Positions 16,963-25,235 of a stretch of DNA of 52,031 nucleotides are shown piece after piece (positions within the stretch are counted from its first letter, which is position 1; every line of letters begins with the position of its first letter). The stretch is from NCBI GenBank assembly GCA_038997305.1, contig JAWAZZ010000005.1, positions 1 through 52,031 of the forward strand, read 5' to 3'. Under the pieces are notes generated by a model that had not been told where the DNA came from, ran no database searches, and saw nothing but the letters and a program-made list of their open reading frames with translations. The DNA is from JAHLMO01 sp038997305 (lineage in GTDB: Archaea; Aenigmatarchaeota; Aenigmatarchaeia; CG10238-14; SpSt-28). Made by a program: the position numbers and the translations under genes.

Positions 16963-18837
16963 TTGGAAAAGTGTGATAAGATATCAACTGAAGATTTGTT
17001 TAGTTTTTTGTCTAAAACTTCAAAAAAAGATGATTATAAAAACATTGAAGAGTTAGCTAAATCTCTTTGTAAAAAATTGTTTTATGATTTGTTTAACGTT
17101 TCAGAGAAAGATGTAGACAAAAACATTGAAGAGTTAGCTGAAAATATTGTTTTTGGACTAGAATATATAGCAAGAATTACAAGAAGCGAAAATATATTAA
17201 TTCATCTTGTAGAATTGATTAAGAAATATACAAAGGTAGATTTAGAGATCGTAAAAAGAATTATTTATAAATTGCCGGACATAGTAAATAATAAGAAGAA
17301 ACACATAATAGAACTAGCTTTTGAACACCTCTCGACTAAAGAAATAGAAAAATCGATTGAAAAACACATTATTTCCAGGGAATTAGAATTTATCTATACT
17401 TACCAAAGTATCTTTGAACGTTTATCAGAATTTAAATATATCTTGGAAGATTTAGAAAAAGAGATTGAAAGAAAAGAGAGTAGTAAGATAGGTTTTATAA
17501 TTAAAACCTTTTTGAACGACAAGATAGAAGAGTTAATTGAGAAATATGTAAAAACAGATGTCGAGAAAGCAAAAGATATTGTTGATGGAATCATGTACAT
17601 AGCAGGATATATTGCAGACCATGCAAAAGATAAGAATATAATGGACTTTATTGTAGAAACGGTCAGAGAATATTATTATAATATAAGTGCCGACATTGCA
17701 GAAAAAATTGTTAGTGAATTGGCAGATATAGCAGAGTTCAAAGAAGAAAAGAATATACTAGAGTATTCTGCTAAAATTTTTTCATACGAAGAAACTAAGG
17801 AGTTAATTAAAAAGTTTTCAGAAGTTGATTCTGAATCTGCTGAATATATTGTTGATAGATTAGTAGATATAGTAGAACATGTAAGAGACGTGAATACTAT
17901 AAAATCTGTAATAGAGGTTATTAAAAAATATTTAGAAGAGGCAAACTATAAAGCTGCTAAAGAAATTAGTTATATAATGACATCTCTTATATGGAAGATA
18001 GAATATAAAACAAAAGAAGAAAATGAACGTAAGATTTTCGATGATATAATGACACCCCCTTTGGGAGGTGTAAATATTAGAAGTACGGAAGAAACTAGCT
18101 ATAAAAAAACGTCTCTTATATCCGATGAGAAACAAAAAGAAAAATATAAAAATTCTATAAATTTTGCTGTTAAATTTTTTTCAAACGAAAGAGTAATAGA
18201 GTTAATTAAAAAACATGTAAGAATAAATGATAATGATGCAATAAAAATTGTTAGTAGATTGGCGGGTGTGGTTACTGACTTATTACATATAGCATCGCGT
18301 CCAGAAAGCAAGGATTTAGCAAAGGTATTTGCTTATGTCTTTTCAGATGTAAAAATAAATGATCTAATAGAGAAATATGAAAAAATAGATGTTATACTTG
18401 CAAAAAATCTCATTAAAAAATTAGAACATATCATACTTCATATTTATAACAACAAAAAAGAATATTATAAATCAATTCCTAGTAAATTTGTTGATGTGTT
18501 TTCTGATATAGAGATCGGCAAAGATATAATAAATAATCTCTCAGATAATTATATATTACATCTTTTAAAGCATAGCAAATTAATTAGAGAAGAAGGATAT
18601 AGAGGGGTTAATAAAATTTTAATTAGTAAAATTTTAGATATAGATCCAACTATTTCTGATTTTGAAGAAAATATTGGAAAAAGACTAAAAGAAGAGTACG
18701 GAATTGATATAAATAAACCAATCTTTTCGAAATTGTCAAATATTTTAAAAAGTTTTGATAAACTAAAATATGAAAGAAGAAAATCTTTTAGAAAAGCACT
18801 AGAACTATTATTCGAAGATAAATATTGGGAAGATTAA
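16963..18837 (+). CDS. Helical-repeat protein, 624 aa, first gene of cassette copy 1
   Basis: This is an almost entirely alpha-helical, charged protein built of repeated units of about 45-50 residues. Each has a helix ending in I-x-K-Y or similar, an acidic turn, a helix (IVDRLVDIVEH type) and a helix beginning NI or NT. This suggests a HEAT-like superhelix for protein binding. No catalytic motif was recognised. No ATG is available near the frame's start; the TTG at 16963 was chosen after the last in-frame stop at 16912. Residues about 365-380 (PPLGGVNIRS) interrupt the repeat pattern and overlie a GC-rich imperfect palindrome. The last 14 codons belong to the 916-bp block shared with copy 2. 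Confidence 0.78.
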   Translation: MEKCDKISTEDLFSFLSKTSKKDDYKNIEELAKSLCKKLFYDLFNVSEKDVDKNIEELAENIVFGLEYIARITRSENILIHLVELIKKYTKVDLEIVKRIIYKLPDIVNNKKKHIIELAFEHLSTKEIEKSIEKHIISRELEFIYTYQSIFERLSEFKYILEDLEKEIERKESSKIGFIIKTFLNDKIEELIEKYVKTDVEKAKDIVDGIMYIAGYIADHAKDKNIMDFIVETVREYYYNISADIAEKIVSELADIAEFKEEKNILEYSAKIFSYEETKELIKKFSEVDSESAEYIVDRLVDIVEHVRDVNTIKSVIEVIKKYLEEANYKAAKEISYIMTSLIWKIEYKTKEENERKIFDDIMTPPLGGVNIRSTEETSYKKTSLISDEKQKEKYKNSINFAVKFFSNERVIELIKKHVRINDNDAIKIVSRLAGVVTDLLHIASRPESKDLAKVFAYVFSDVKINDLIEKYEKIDVILAKNLIKKLEHIILHIYNNKKEYYKSIPSKFVDVFSDIEIGKDIINNLSDNYILHLLKHSKLIREEGYRGVNKILISKILDIDPTISDFEENIGKRLKEEYGIDINKPIFSKLSNILKSFDKLKYERRKSFRKALELLFEDKYWED

Positions 18838-19708
18838 TCTATTAAACAATATTTAAAAGAAATGGAAAAGTATGGAATTAATGTTGAAAAATTAAAAGGA
18901 AGTGTTTGGGTTTATAGAGTTGATGGAGAAAAATTAGAAAATATAAATGTTGATAGAAATATTTTATTAAGAAATTTTGTAATTGCATTAGTTGGTTCTA
19001 GAGATTCAAACAAAGAAAAAGAAGCATATAATTTAGTTATTAAATTTGTAGAAAAAGAAAAATTAAATAGAGCTATTGGTTTAGTAAGATCTAATAAAGA
19101 ATTGATTAAGAAAATTCTCGAATTATATAAACAAGATAAAATAGAAGAAATATTGAAAGTATTAGAAGAATTTTCAGAAAATTATAAAGATAAACAATCT
19201 GGAGAATTTTTGCATGATATAGTTCAAGTTATAAAGAATTATAAACCAGGAAGAATTAGTGGAAACTATTTAATAGGATTCTATGGAAAACATGTTGTTA
19301 GTATGTTTAGTAATTATTCAACAATGTGTTGTGCTTTATTGCCAGAAGGTGCAAATAGGTATGCGGCAGTAACATATATTTTAGATCCTAGAATTGTTTT
19401 AATTTCATACAAATTTGTTAATGAATTTGAAAAAGGAAAAGAATTATATGCTGTAAGAGAAGAAGGAGAAGTTGATGGAATTGTTATTGCATACATAGCA
19501 AAAAGAGCAGATACTAATGAGCCAATATTAATTGTTGATAGTGTTGAAGGTGGAAGAGAATTTAGAAACTTTGTTGAAAAGAATTATAAGTTAATTAAAC
19601 AAGATATTGAAAGAGTTGCAAAAGAAATTGGATGTAAATATGTTGTATATAATGTTAAAACATTTAATGAAACACCTAGAGTTTTCTTAGAAAAGATTAA
19701 AAAAGAAA
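18793..19708 (+). repeat. 916-bp identical block, copy 1
   Basis: By eye the bases are identical to 26613-27528 in direct orientation (offset 7,820). The block begins in the last 14-15 codons of the helical-repeat gene and ends inside the following 332-aa gene, after residue 282. Sequence on both sides diverges at once. No terminal inverted repeats or transposase accompany it, so recent gene conversion or a partially overwritten old duplication is the best explanation. Confidence 0.95.
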
Positions 19709-19860
19709 ATTCAAATAAAGTTGAAATAGAAACAGATATTATTGGCAATCCAAAAATTCCATATGATTATTCTGAAAGAAATTACGAACAATATTTAGAA
19801 GCTTTTGGTGGATGGAAACTTCCAAAAGGAAGAGTTATAGGATATTTATATAAAATATGA
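18862..19860 (+). CDS. Duplicated conserved protein, 332 aa, copy 1 (function unknown)
   Basis: The N-terminal 120 residues are helical. After ISGNYLIGFYGKHVVSMFSN comes STMCCALLPEG with adjacent cysteines, then an alternating strand/helix region (about 175-285; IVIAYIAKR, ILIVDSVEGG, YVVYNVKTFNETP) that vaguely resembles a GNAT-type fold without its acetyl-CoA P-loop. Residues 1-282 are identical to the copy at 26682; the last 50 diverge but keep the pattern GW...PKG...GY.YKI. It follows the helical-repeat gene by 24 nt, and its stop overlaps the next start (ATGA). No function is assigned. Confidence 0.85.
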   Translation: MEKYGINVEKLKGSVWVYRVDGEKLENINVDRNILLRNFVIALVGSRDSNKEKEAYNLVIKFVEKEKLNRAIGLVRSNKELIKKILELYKQDKIEEILKVLEEFSENYKDKQSGEFLHDIVQVIKNYKPGRISGNYLIGFYGKHVVSMFSNYSTMCCALLPEGANRYAAVTYILDPRIVLISYKFVNEFEKGKELYAVREEGEVDGIVIAYIAKRADTNEPILIVDSVEGGREFRNFVEKNYKLIKQDIERVAKEIGCKYVVYNVKTFNETPRVFLEKIKKENSNKVEIETDIIGNPKIPYDYSERNYEQYLEAFGGWKLPKGRVIGYLYKI

Positions 19861-20411
19861 AGTTATTAAGAAAGGAAATAATAAATAATCTTGAAATAGA
19901 AATCTTTAGAACAGAGCCTAAAGATTGGAAAAAGATTAGAAGAGATATAATGAAAATAGAAAATTCTGCATTTGAAAAAAATGTTAGACAAGATGAAGAT
20001 GATATAAAATCCACATTTTTAGACGAAAGAAGTGTTAACTTAATTTTAGTTGTTAATAGAGAAATTGTTGGATATACTATGGGTTCCCCTATAGAAGATT
20101 ATTGGTATTGTGAAAAATATTTAGAATACAATCCAGAATTAATAAGAAAAACCTATTATATAGAATCTACAGCAATTTTGCCAGAATATCAGGGAAAGGG
20201 TTTAGGATATATCTTAAGAGAAGAGTTAGTAAAAGAACTTAAAAAAGAAAAATATGAATATGTAGCTAGTCATGCAACCGATATAAGAATTTTAAAAATA
20301 TACAAAAAGTTAGAAGAAAATGGATACTTAAGAGATTGCAAAGTATTAGAGGAAATAGAAAGATGGATAGGAAATAGAGATGCTTATTTTGTCGTTTGTA
20401 AAATAAATTAA
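19857..20411 (+). CDS. GNAT-family N-acetyltransferase
   Basis: The GNAT core is visible: strand LILVVNREIVGYTMGSP, then ESTAILPEYQGKGLGYILRE carrying the acetyl-CoA-binding QGKGLG, then a helix and YVASHATDIRILKIYKKLEENGY, which is motif B. It would transfer an acyl group from acyl-CoA to an unknown amine. It is translationally coupled to the 332-aa gene through ATGA, and occupies the position that an unrelated 385-aa gene takes in copy 2. The stop overlaps the rpl14 stop by 4 nt, tail to tail. Confidence 0.88.
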   Translation: MKLLRKEIINNLEIEIFRTEPKDWKKIRRDIMKIENSAFEKNVRQDEDDIKSTFLDERSVNLILVVNREIVGYTMGSPIEDYWYCEKYLEYNPELIRKTYYIESTAILPEYQGKGLGYILREELVKELKKEKYEYVASHATDIRILKIYKKLEENGYLRDCKVLEEIERWIGNRDAYFVVCKIN

Positions 20412-20806
20412 ACTACTTGAGAAGCAATTTTTCCTATAGCACTAAATCTTTCAACAACCTCTTTTGCTACAGGTCCTCTAATTTCAGTTCCTCTAGGTTC
20501 GCCTTCTTCGTTAACAATAACAGCTGCATTATCTTCAAACTTTACTCTTAATCCATCGGCTCTTCTAATTTCCTTTCGCTGCCTTATTATAACAGCCCAA
20601 TATAATTGTTTCCTTGTTTCCGGTGTTCCGTCTACGACACTAACTTTAACCATATCTGCCAATCCTGCTTTGGGATATCTCTTTCTTCTACCCTTATAAC
20701 CTCTGACTGCTATAATCTTTAAAATTCTAGCTCCAGTGTTATCTGCACAGATAAGATAGCTTCCAACATTTAATCCTTTTGTAACTCTTGAAGTTATACC
20801 TTTCAT
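20408..20806 (-). CDS. rpl14: Ribosomal protein uL14
   Basis: The 132 aa carry the L14 signature: GSYLICADNTGARILKII, GYKGRRKRYPKAGLADMVKV, then RADGLRVKFEDNAAVIVNEE and GPVAKE. It binds 23S rRNA at the subunit interface. The ATG overlaps the rps17 stop by 4 nt (ATGA), preserving the ancient S17-L14 gene order. The rest of that ribosomal operon (L24, S4e and so on) is not downstream; a convergent GNAT gene follows, so the operon is broken up here. Confidence 0.97.
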   Translation of the reverse strand: MKGITSRVTKGLNVGSYLICADNTGARILKIIAVRGYKGRRKRYPKAGLADMVKVSVVDGTPETRKQLYWAVIIRQRKEIRRADGLRVKFEDNAAVIVNEEGEPRGTEIRGPVAKEVVERFSAIGKIASQVV

Positions 20807-21141
20807 AGTTTAGTTATTACTACAAAATGCTTTGTTTTTGAAATAGGTCTCGTTTCCCCTATCAAAACTTTATCCCCCTCTTTAACTTCTATACAATCTG
20901 GTAAATGAGCCTTTATTTTGCTCCTTTTTCTCATATATCTTTCATATTTTGGGACATAAACTACATATTCTCTCATTATTGTAACAGTTTTAGAAGCTTT
21001 TGCAGAAACAACTCTTCCCTCTAACAATTTACCCCTAATTTTTATATGGCCATGCCACGGACATCTAACATCATTACAAAATTTGCTAGGCGGATTAACT
21101 CCTTCTATGCCTATATTATTTACTTTTTGTTTTTGAGTCAT
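20803..21141 (-). CDS. rps17: Ribosomal protein uS17
   Basis: The 112 aa match archaeal S17: an N-terminal extension with NPPSKFCNDVRCPWHG, then KLLEGRVVSAKASKTVTI, RYMRKRSKIKAHLPD and the strand GDKVLIGETRPISKTKHFV. It binds 16S rRNA. The only usable ATG (21141) overlaps the C-terminus of the HAD gene by 26 nt, so its ribosome binding and expression are embedded in the upstream gene. This points to a polycistron rpl39e-HAD-rps17-rpl14. Confidence 0.96.
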   Translation of the reverse strand: MTQKQKVNNIGIEGVNPPSKFCNDVRCPWHGHIKIRGKLLEGRVVSAKASKTVTIMREYVVYVPKYERYMRKRSKIKAHLPDCIEVKEGDKVLIGETRPISKTKHFVVITKL

Positions 21142-21742
21142 ATAAGATATTTTCTAAATAAACCTTTATATTTTTTAAGCTCAAATCCCTAACATTAATA
21201 AATCTTATTTTTGCTCTTTTAGCAGCCAATTCGTCAAACTTAGAATCTCCAACAAAAACAATATTTCTAGTTTTAAAATGTTTCATTATCTTATACAATC
21301 CTTCTGGATTTGGTTTATGATTTTTTACATCCTCTTTTGCAACAATATAATCAAAGTTTTCTTCTAACTTTAAAGTTTTTAAAACTCTTCTTACAAGTTT
21401 TTTCGGAGAGGATGAAAAAATAGCAATTTTAAAGCCTTTATTTTTTAATTTTTTTACAATTTTTATTACTCTTTTTTTGGGTTTAATCTTTTTAATGTTT
21501 TTATAAAAGAAATAGTCCTTCAAATATCTAATTCTTTCAATTTCTTTTTTTGAAATACCCGAGAGAATTACTTTAATTATATCTTCTAAACTCAAACCAA
21601 CATACTTTTTAAATTTTCTATAAAGTTCTTGGTAATTCCTATATCCTAATTTCTTTACAGCATATTTAAATGCTTGTGCATGCAATTCTACACTATCAAC
21701 TATAGTTCCATCTAAATCAAAAACAAAAACAATATTTTTCAT
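21116..21742 (-). CDS. HAD-superfamily hydrolase (phosphoglycolate-phosphatase-like)
   Basis: HAD motif I FDLDGTIVDS lies at about 9-18, motif II around FSSSPK (near 100), motif III lysine in KNHKPNPEG, and motif IV FVGDSKFDELAAKRA. The cap after motif I is helical (subfamily I). Likely activities are phosphoglycolate or a related small phosphomonoester phosphatase; the substrate cannot be told from the sequence. It is sandwiched between rpl39e (stop/start overlap TAATG) and rps17 (26-nt overlap), an unusual host for a metabolic gene. Confidence 0.9.
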   Translation of the reverse strand: MKNIVFVFDLDGTIVDSVELHAQAFKYAVKKLGYRNYQELYRKFKKYVGLSLEDIIKVILSGISKKEIERIRYLKDYFFYKNIKKIKPKKRVIKIVKKLKNKGFKIAIFSSSPKKLVRRVLKTLKLEENFDYIVAKEDVKNHKPNPEGLYKIMKHFKTRNIVFVGDSKFDELAAKRAKIRFINVRDLSLKNIKVYLENILYDSKTKSK

Positions 21743-21909
21743 TAAACCTTAAACTTTTTCCTTCTCCAATTTGTCTCAAAATATGTCCAAATTCTTCTAG
21801 TTCTTACTCTTTTTAATCCAAACTTTCTTATACTAGCCCAAATAGGCGCATCTTTTATTTTACCTAACTTTCCTAATTTTAATTTTTTGGTTATATGTCT
21901 TATTGCCAT
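21742..21909 (-). CDS. rpl39e: Ribosomal protein eL39 (55 aa)
   Basis: This short frame is easily missed. It translates to a very basic protein beginning MAIRHITKKLKLGKL, with PIWASIRKFG and ending WRRKKFKV. That matches L39e: a K-rich start, a central P-x-W and the C-terminal WRR-K pattern. L39e is an extended protein lining the exit tunnel of the large subunit and is usually about 51 aa. Its TAA overlaps the ATG of the HAD gene by one base, so the two are coupled. The ATG at 21909 lies 18 nt downstream of the dys stop codon. Confidence 0.9.
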   Translation of the reverse strand: MAIRHITKKLKLGKLGKIKDAPIWASIRKFGLKRVRTRRIWTYFETNWRRKKFKV

Positions 21910-21927
21910 AAATATTTGAGAAAAAAT

Positions 21928-22836
21928 TTAAATATTAAGTGCAAGCTTTAATATTAGTGGTAATGCGACAGTAGCATCTGAAAAAACATTTACATGTTTT
22001 GCTTTTTCCTTTATTTTATTCCAACTTATTGCTTCCCTAGTTCTTGCACCACTTAAACTTCCATCTTCCTCTATCGCTGTCGAAATATATATTGCATAAT
22101 CCAAACCATTTTTAAACTGAGCATGCCAAATTGCATGATGCTTAGAAATTCCCCCACCAACTATTAATGCAGCTAGTTTTTCGCTTTTCCAAACGATATC
22201 ACTAATTAAACTTTCGTCTAATGCTATATTAACTACGAAATCCCTATGTTTTTGAGTAAAAAGCCATATTTGATATCCTACAGCACCATCGAAAATTCCT
22301 GGAACAACAATTGGAACTTTATTTTTATTTGCCCAATAACAAATAGAAGAGTCATTTAGCTTTTCTCCTATTTTCCAGCATAACTCATAGGTTGAAATTT
22401 CTCTTTTTTCTTTATGAATTTCTTTTAAAAGGTCTTGCATAAACTTTTCGATAGTAATTCCGTAACTCTCAAAAGGAATTAAAATATTTCCCAATCTATG
22501 AAACCTTTTTTCCTTTAACTCTATATCGTTCAATTCAAAATATCCTTGATAATATTTTCCGAAAGCTTTTGCAATATCATGATCTAAAGTTCCACACGTA
22601 GTAATTACCAAATCAAACATCTTATTCTTTATCAAATCTCTAAATAAGCCCCTTAAGCCTGTAGATACTAAATTACCAGTAAATGTTAAGATTTTTGTAA
22701 TATTTTTATCAGTAAAAACCTCTTTTAATATTTCAGCTGCTAAATAAATGTTTCTTGCTTGAAATCCACCAATATTTTCAAACATTTTATTTAAATCTTT
22801 CAAGTCTTCTATGCTTAAATCTTTAACTTCTTTCAT
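21928..22836 (-). CDS. dys: Deoxyhypusine synthase
   Basis: The 302 aa follow the DHS family: TFTGNLVSTGLRG near 45-57, TTCGTLDHDIAKAF, NIALDE, LIVGGGISKHHAIWHA, EEDGSLSGARTREAISWNKI with the catalytic-position lysine, and FSDATVALPL at the end. Using NAD and spermidine, it modifies a lysine of aIF5A in the first step of hypusine formation. No hypusine-pathway partner or aIF5A gene is in the window. The gene is divergent from alaS across 41 nt and may head the minus-strand ribosomal group. Confidence 0.96.
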   Translation of the reverse strand: MKEVKDLSIEDLKDLNKMFENIGGFQARNIYLAAEILKEVFTDKNITKILTFTGNLVSTGLRGLFRDLIKNKMFDLVITTCGTLDHDIAKAFGKYYQGYFELNDIELKEKRFHRLGNILIPFESYGITIEKFMQDLLKEIHKEKREISTYELCWKIGEKLNDSSICYWANKNKVPIVVPGIFDGAVGYQIWLFTQKHRDFVVNIALDESLISDIVWKSEKLAALIVGGGISKHHAIWHAQFKNGLDYAIYISTAIEEDGSLSGARTREAISWNKIKEKAKHVNVFSDATVALPLILKLALNI

Positions 22837-22877
22837 TATTCTTTTTTAAACTTAAATTTTAAATACAATTTTATTAA

Positions 22878-25178
22878 ATGAATAAAGAAGAGTTAAGAAA
22901 ATACTTTTCAGAAAACTGGAAAGAATTTTACGAATTAGAATTTTTTAAGGAATTAGGTTTTAAGAGAAAGCAATGCATAAAATGTAAAAAATATTTTTGG
23001 ACTTTGGATGAAAATAGAAATACTTGTGGTGATTCTAGCTGCGACGGTTATAGTTTTATTGGAAAAAAGATTGAAGATATAGACTATGTCTCTGCTTGGA
23101 AAAGAATAGAAAAATTTTTTGTTAAAAATGGGCATGAAAGCATTAAAAGATATCCTGTAGTAGCGAGATGGTTTCCAGATTTATATTTTGTTGTTGCTAG
23201 TGTAGTTGATTTTTATAGAAAAATTAATGGAAATATAGATTTTGAATTGCCTGCAAGTAAAGTAGTAATACCTCAATTTTGCCTTAGATTTAATGATTTA
23301 GAAAATGTAGGAATTACTGGTAGACATTATGTTAGCTTTGTTATGATCGGGCAACATACTATTCCAGAGCAAAATGGATATTGGAAAGACGAAACAATTA
23401 GATTAGATTTTGAACTGTTAACAAAAGAATTTAAGATAAGTCCAGAAGAAATTACATTTATAGAGGATGTTTGGATCGGGTCACAAGCTTTTGGATATTC
23501 TTTAGAATATTTTGTTAGAGGTCTAGAATTAGGTAATGCTGTTTTTACAGAATTTGAATTTTATGGAAATTCTTTTAGAAAGCTTAAGAAAAGATTTGTA
23601 GATATGGGTGCAGGCTTAGAAAGATTTCCTTGGTTATTATCTGGAAAACCAACAAGCTATCAAATAACTTTTGAACCAATAATCAATTATATCTTAAATT
23701 CTTTGGGGATTAAATTCGATGAAGATTTTATGAACAAATTTTATTCGATTGCTGGATATTTTGACCTAACAGAAATTGATAAGAATCAATTCTTTAAAGA
23801 ATTGAGCAAAAAGTTAAATCTAGATATAAAAGAAATTGATGAAAAAATAAATTTATATTCATCGATATTTAGAATTGCCGACTTTAGTAGAGCTTTACTA
23901 TTAGCAATAAATGATGGAGCTTTGCCGAGTAATGTTGGAGGAGGATATAATTTAAGAGTTATTTTAAGAAAAATTTTTAAAATAATTAGCGATTATAAGT
24001 TTGATTTTGATTTAATAAAAGTTTTTGAAATTCTTGCAAATCAACTAGAATATTTTGATAATACGTTAAAAGAAAGTATAGATATAATTCAAAAAGTTAT
24101 AGATGTAGAAAAAAGAAAATACGAATCGACAAAGCAACAAGCATCAAAAATAGTTTCTAAGTTGTTAAAAGAAAAAAACGAATTATCAAAAAACGACCTG
24201 AAACTTTTATATGAAAGTTATGGAGTTAGACCAGAATTTTTAGAAGAGGAATTTGGAATAAAAGTTGATAAAAGTTTTCTAGAAGAATTAAGCAAAAAAG
24301 AAGAGAAAAAAGTTAAGACAGAATTTAAAATAGATGTGCCCGAAATAGAAACAAAAGAGATGTATTATGAAGATATTTTTGAATTTGAAGCAAAAATATT
24401 AAAAATAATCGATAATTTTGTAATTTTAGATAAGACTGCATTCTTTCCTATGCAGGGTGGTCAAAAATATGATACAGGGTATATAGGTAATGCAAAAGTC
24501 TTAGAAGTTATAAAAATAGGAAAAACTATTTTGCACAAAGTAGATGATATTTCCACTTTGAAAGAGGGCGAAATTGTCAAATGTATAGTAGATAAGGAAA
24601 GAAGAAAAAGATTAACAATACATCACGATGCAACTCATATATTATTAGCAGCATGTAGAAAAGTTTTGGGGAAACATGTTTGGCAAGCAGGTGCGGAAAA
24701 AGATGTCGATAAAGCAAGATTAGATATTACTCATTTTGAAAAATTAAGCGATGAAGAAATTGAAAAAATAGAAGAAGTTGCAAACGAAATTGTTAAAGCA
24801 TCTATACCCATCGAAAAAGAGTTTTTAGAAAGAAGTGAAGCCGAAAAGAAATATGGATTTAGAATATATCAAGGCGGATATGTTCCTCAAAAAGTAATAA
24901 GAATAGTAAAAATTGGTAATATAGATGTAGAAGCTTGTAGCGGAACTCATAGCAACAATACAAAAGATGTAAAGTTTATCAAAATAATTTCGACTAAAAA
25001 GATTTCTGATGATGTTGTTAGATTAGAATTTGTTGCCGGTGATGCAGCAATAGAGTTTTTGAAAGGTAGAGAAAAGATTTTGGATGAAATATGCGGATTT
25101 TTGAACTGTGATTATAATTATGCTCTAGAAAAGGTTAAAGAATTATTTGAGACTTGGAAAAGAGCAAGAAATAAATAA
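22878..25178 (+). CDS. alaS: Alanyl-tRNA synthetase lacking the C-terminal domain (766 aa)
   Basis: This is archaeal AlaRS with an N-terminal zinc-ribbon-like start (CIKCKKYFW...CGDSSC), the class II catalytic core, a helical tRNA-recognition domain, and the editing domain with HHDATH and CSGTHSNNT metal ligands. It charges tRNA-Ala and clears mischarged Ser/Gly. The frame stops shortly after the editing domain (ELFETWKRARNK). Archaeal AlaRS normally runs to about 900 aa with a coiled coil and DHHA1/C-Ala domain, which is absent here and from the next gene. A separately encoded C-terminal half, as known for split AlaRS in Nanoarchaeum equitans, is possible. Confidence 0.95.
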   Translation: MNKEELRKYFSENWKEFYELEFFKELGFKRKQCIKCKKYFWTLDENRNTCGDSSCDGYSFIGKKIEDIDYVSAWKRIEKFFVKNGHESIKRYPVVARWFPDLYFVVASVVDFYRKINGNIDFELPASKVVIPQFCLRFNDLENVGITGRHYVSFVMIGQHTIPEQNGYWKDETIRLDFELLTKEFKISPEEITFIEDVWIGSQAFGYSLEYFVRGLELGNAVFTEFEFYGNSFRKLKKRFVDMGAGLERFPWLLSGKPTSYQITFEPIINYILNSLGIKFDEDFMNKFYSIAGYFDLTEIDKNQFFKELSKKLNLDIKEIDEKINLYSSIFRIADFSRALLLAINDGALPSNVGGGYNLRVILRKIFKIISDYKFDFDLIKVFEILANQLEYFDNTLKESIDIIQKVIDVEKRKYESTKQQASKIVSKLLKEKNELSKNDLKLLYESYGVRPEFLEEEFGIKVDKSFLEELSKKEEKKVKTEFKIDVPEIETKEMYYEDIFEFEAKILKIIDNFVILDKTAFFPMQGGQKYDTGYIGNAKVLEVIKIGKTILHKVDDISTLKEGEIVKCIVDKERRKRLTIHHDATHILLAACRKVLGKHVWQAGAEKDVDKARLDITHFEKLSDEEIEKIEEVANEIVKASIPIEKEFLERSEAEKKYGFRIYQGGYVPQKVIRIVKIGNIDVEACSGTHSNNTKDVKFIKIISTKKISDDVVRLEFVAGDAAIEFLKGREKILDEICGFLNCDYNYALEKVKELFETWKRARNK

Positions 25179-25235
25179 TATTTGAATAATCATTACTAAA
25201 AATATTTAAGAGTTATTATTGAATTATTAAAATTT

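Noticed and set aside
18051..18070. GC-rich imperfect palindrome ACACCCCC/GGAGGTGT inside the 624-aa gene, considered as a REP-like or insertion scar
   Set aside because: Single copy, one mismatch, no flanking duplication; it lies in a reading frame that continues through. Kept only as a remark in the gene entry.
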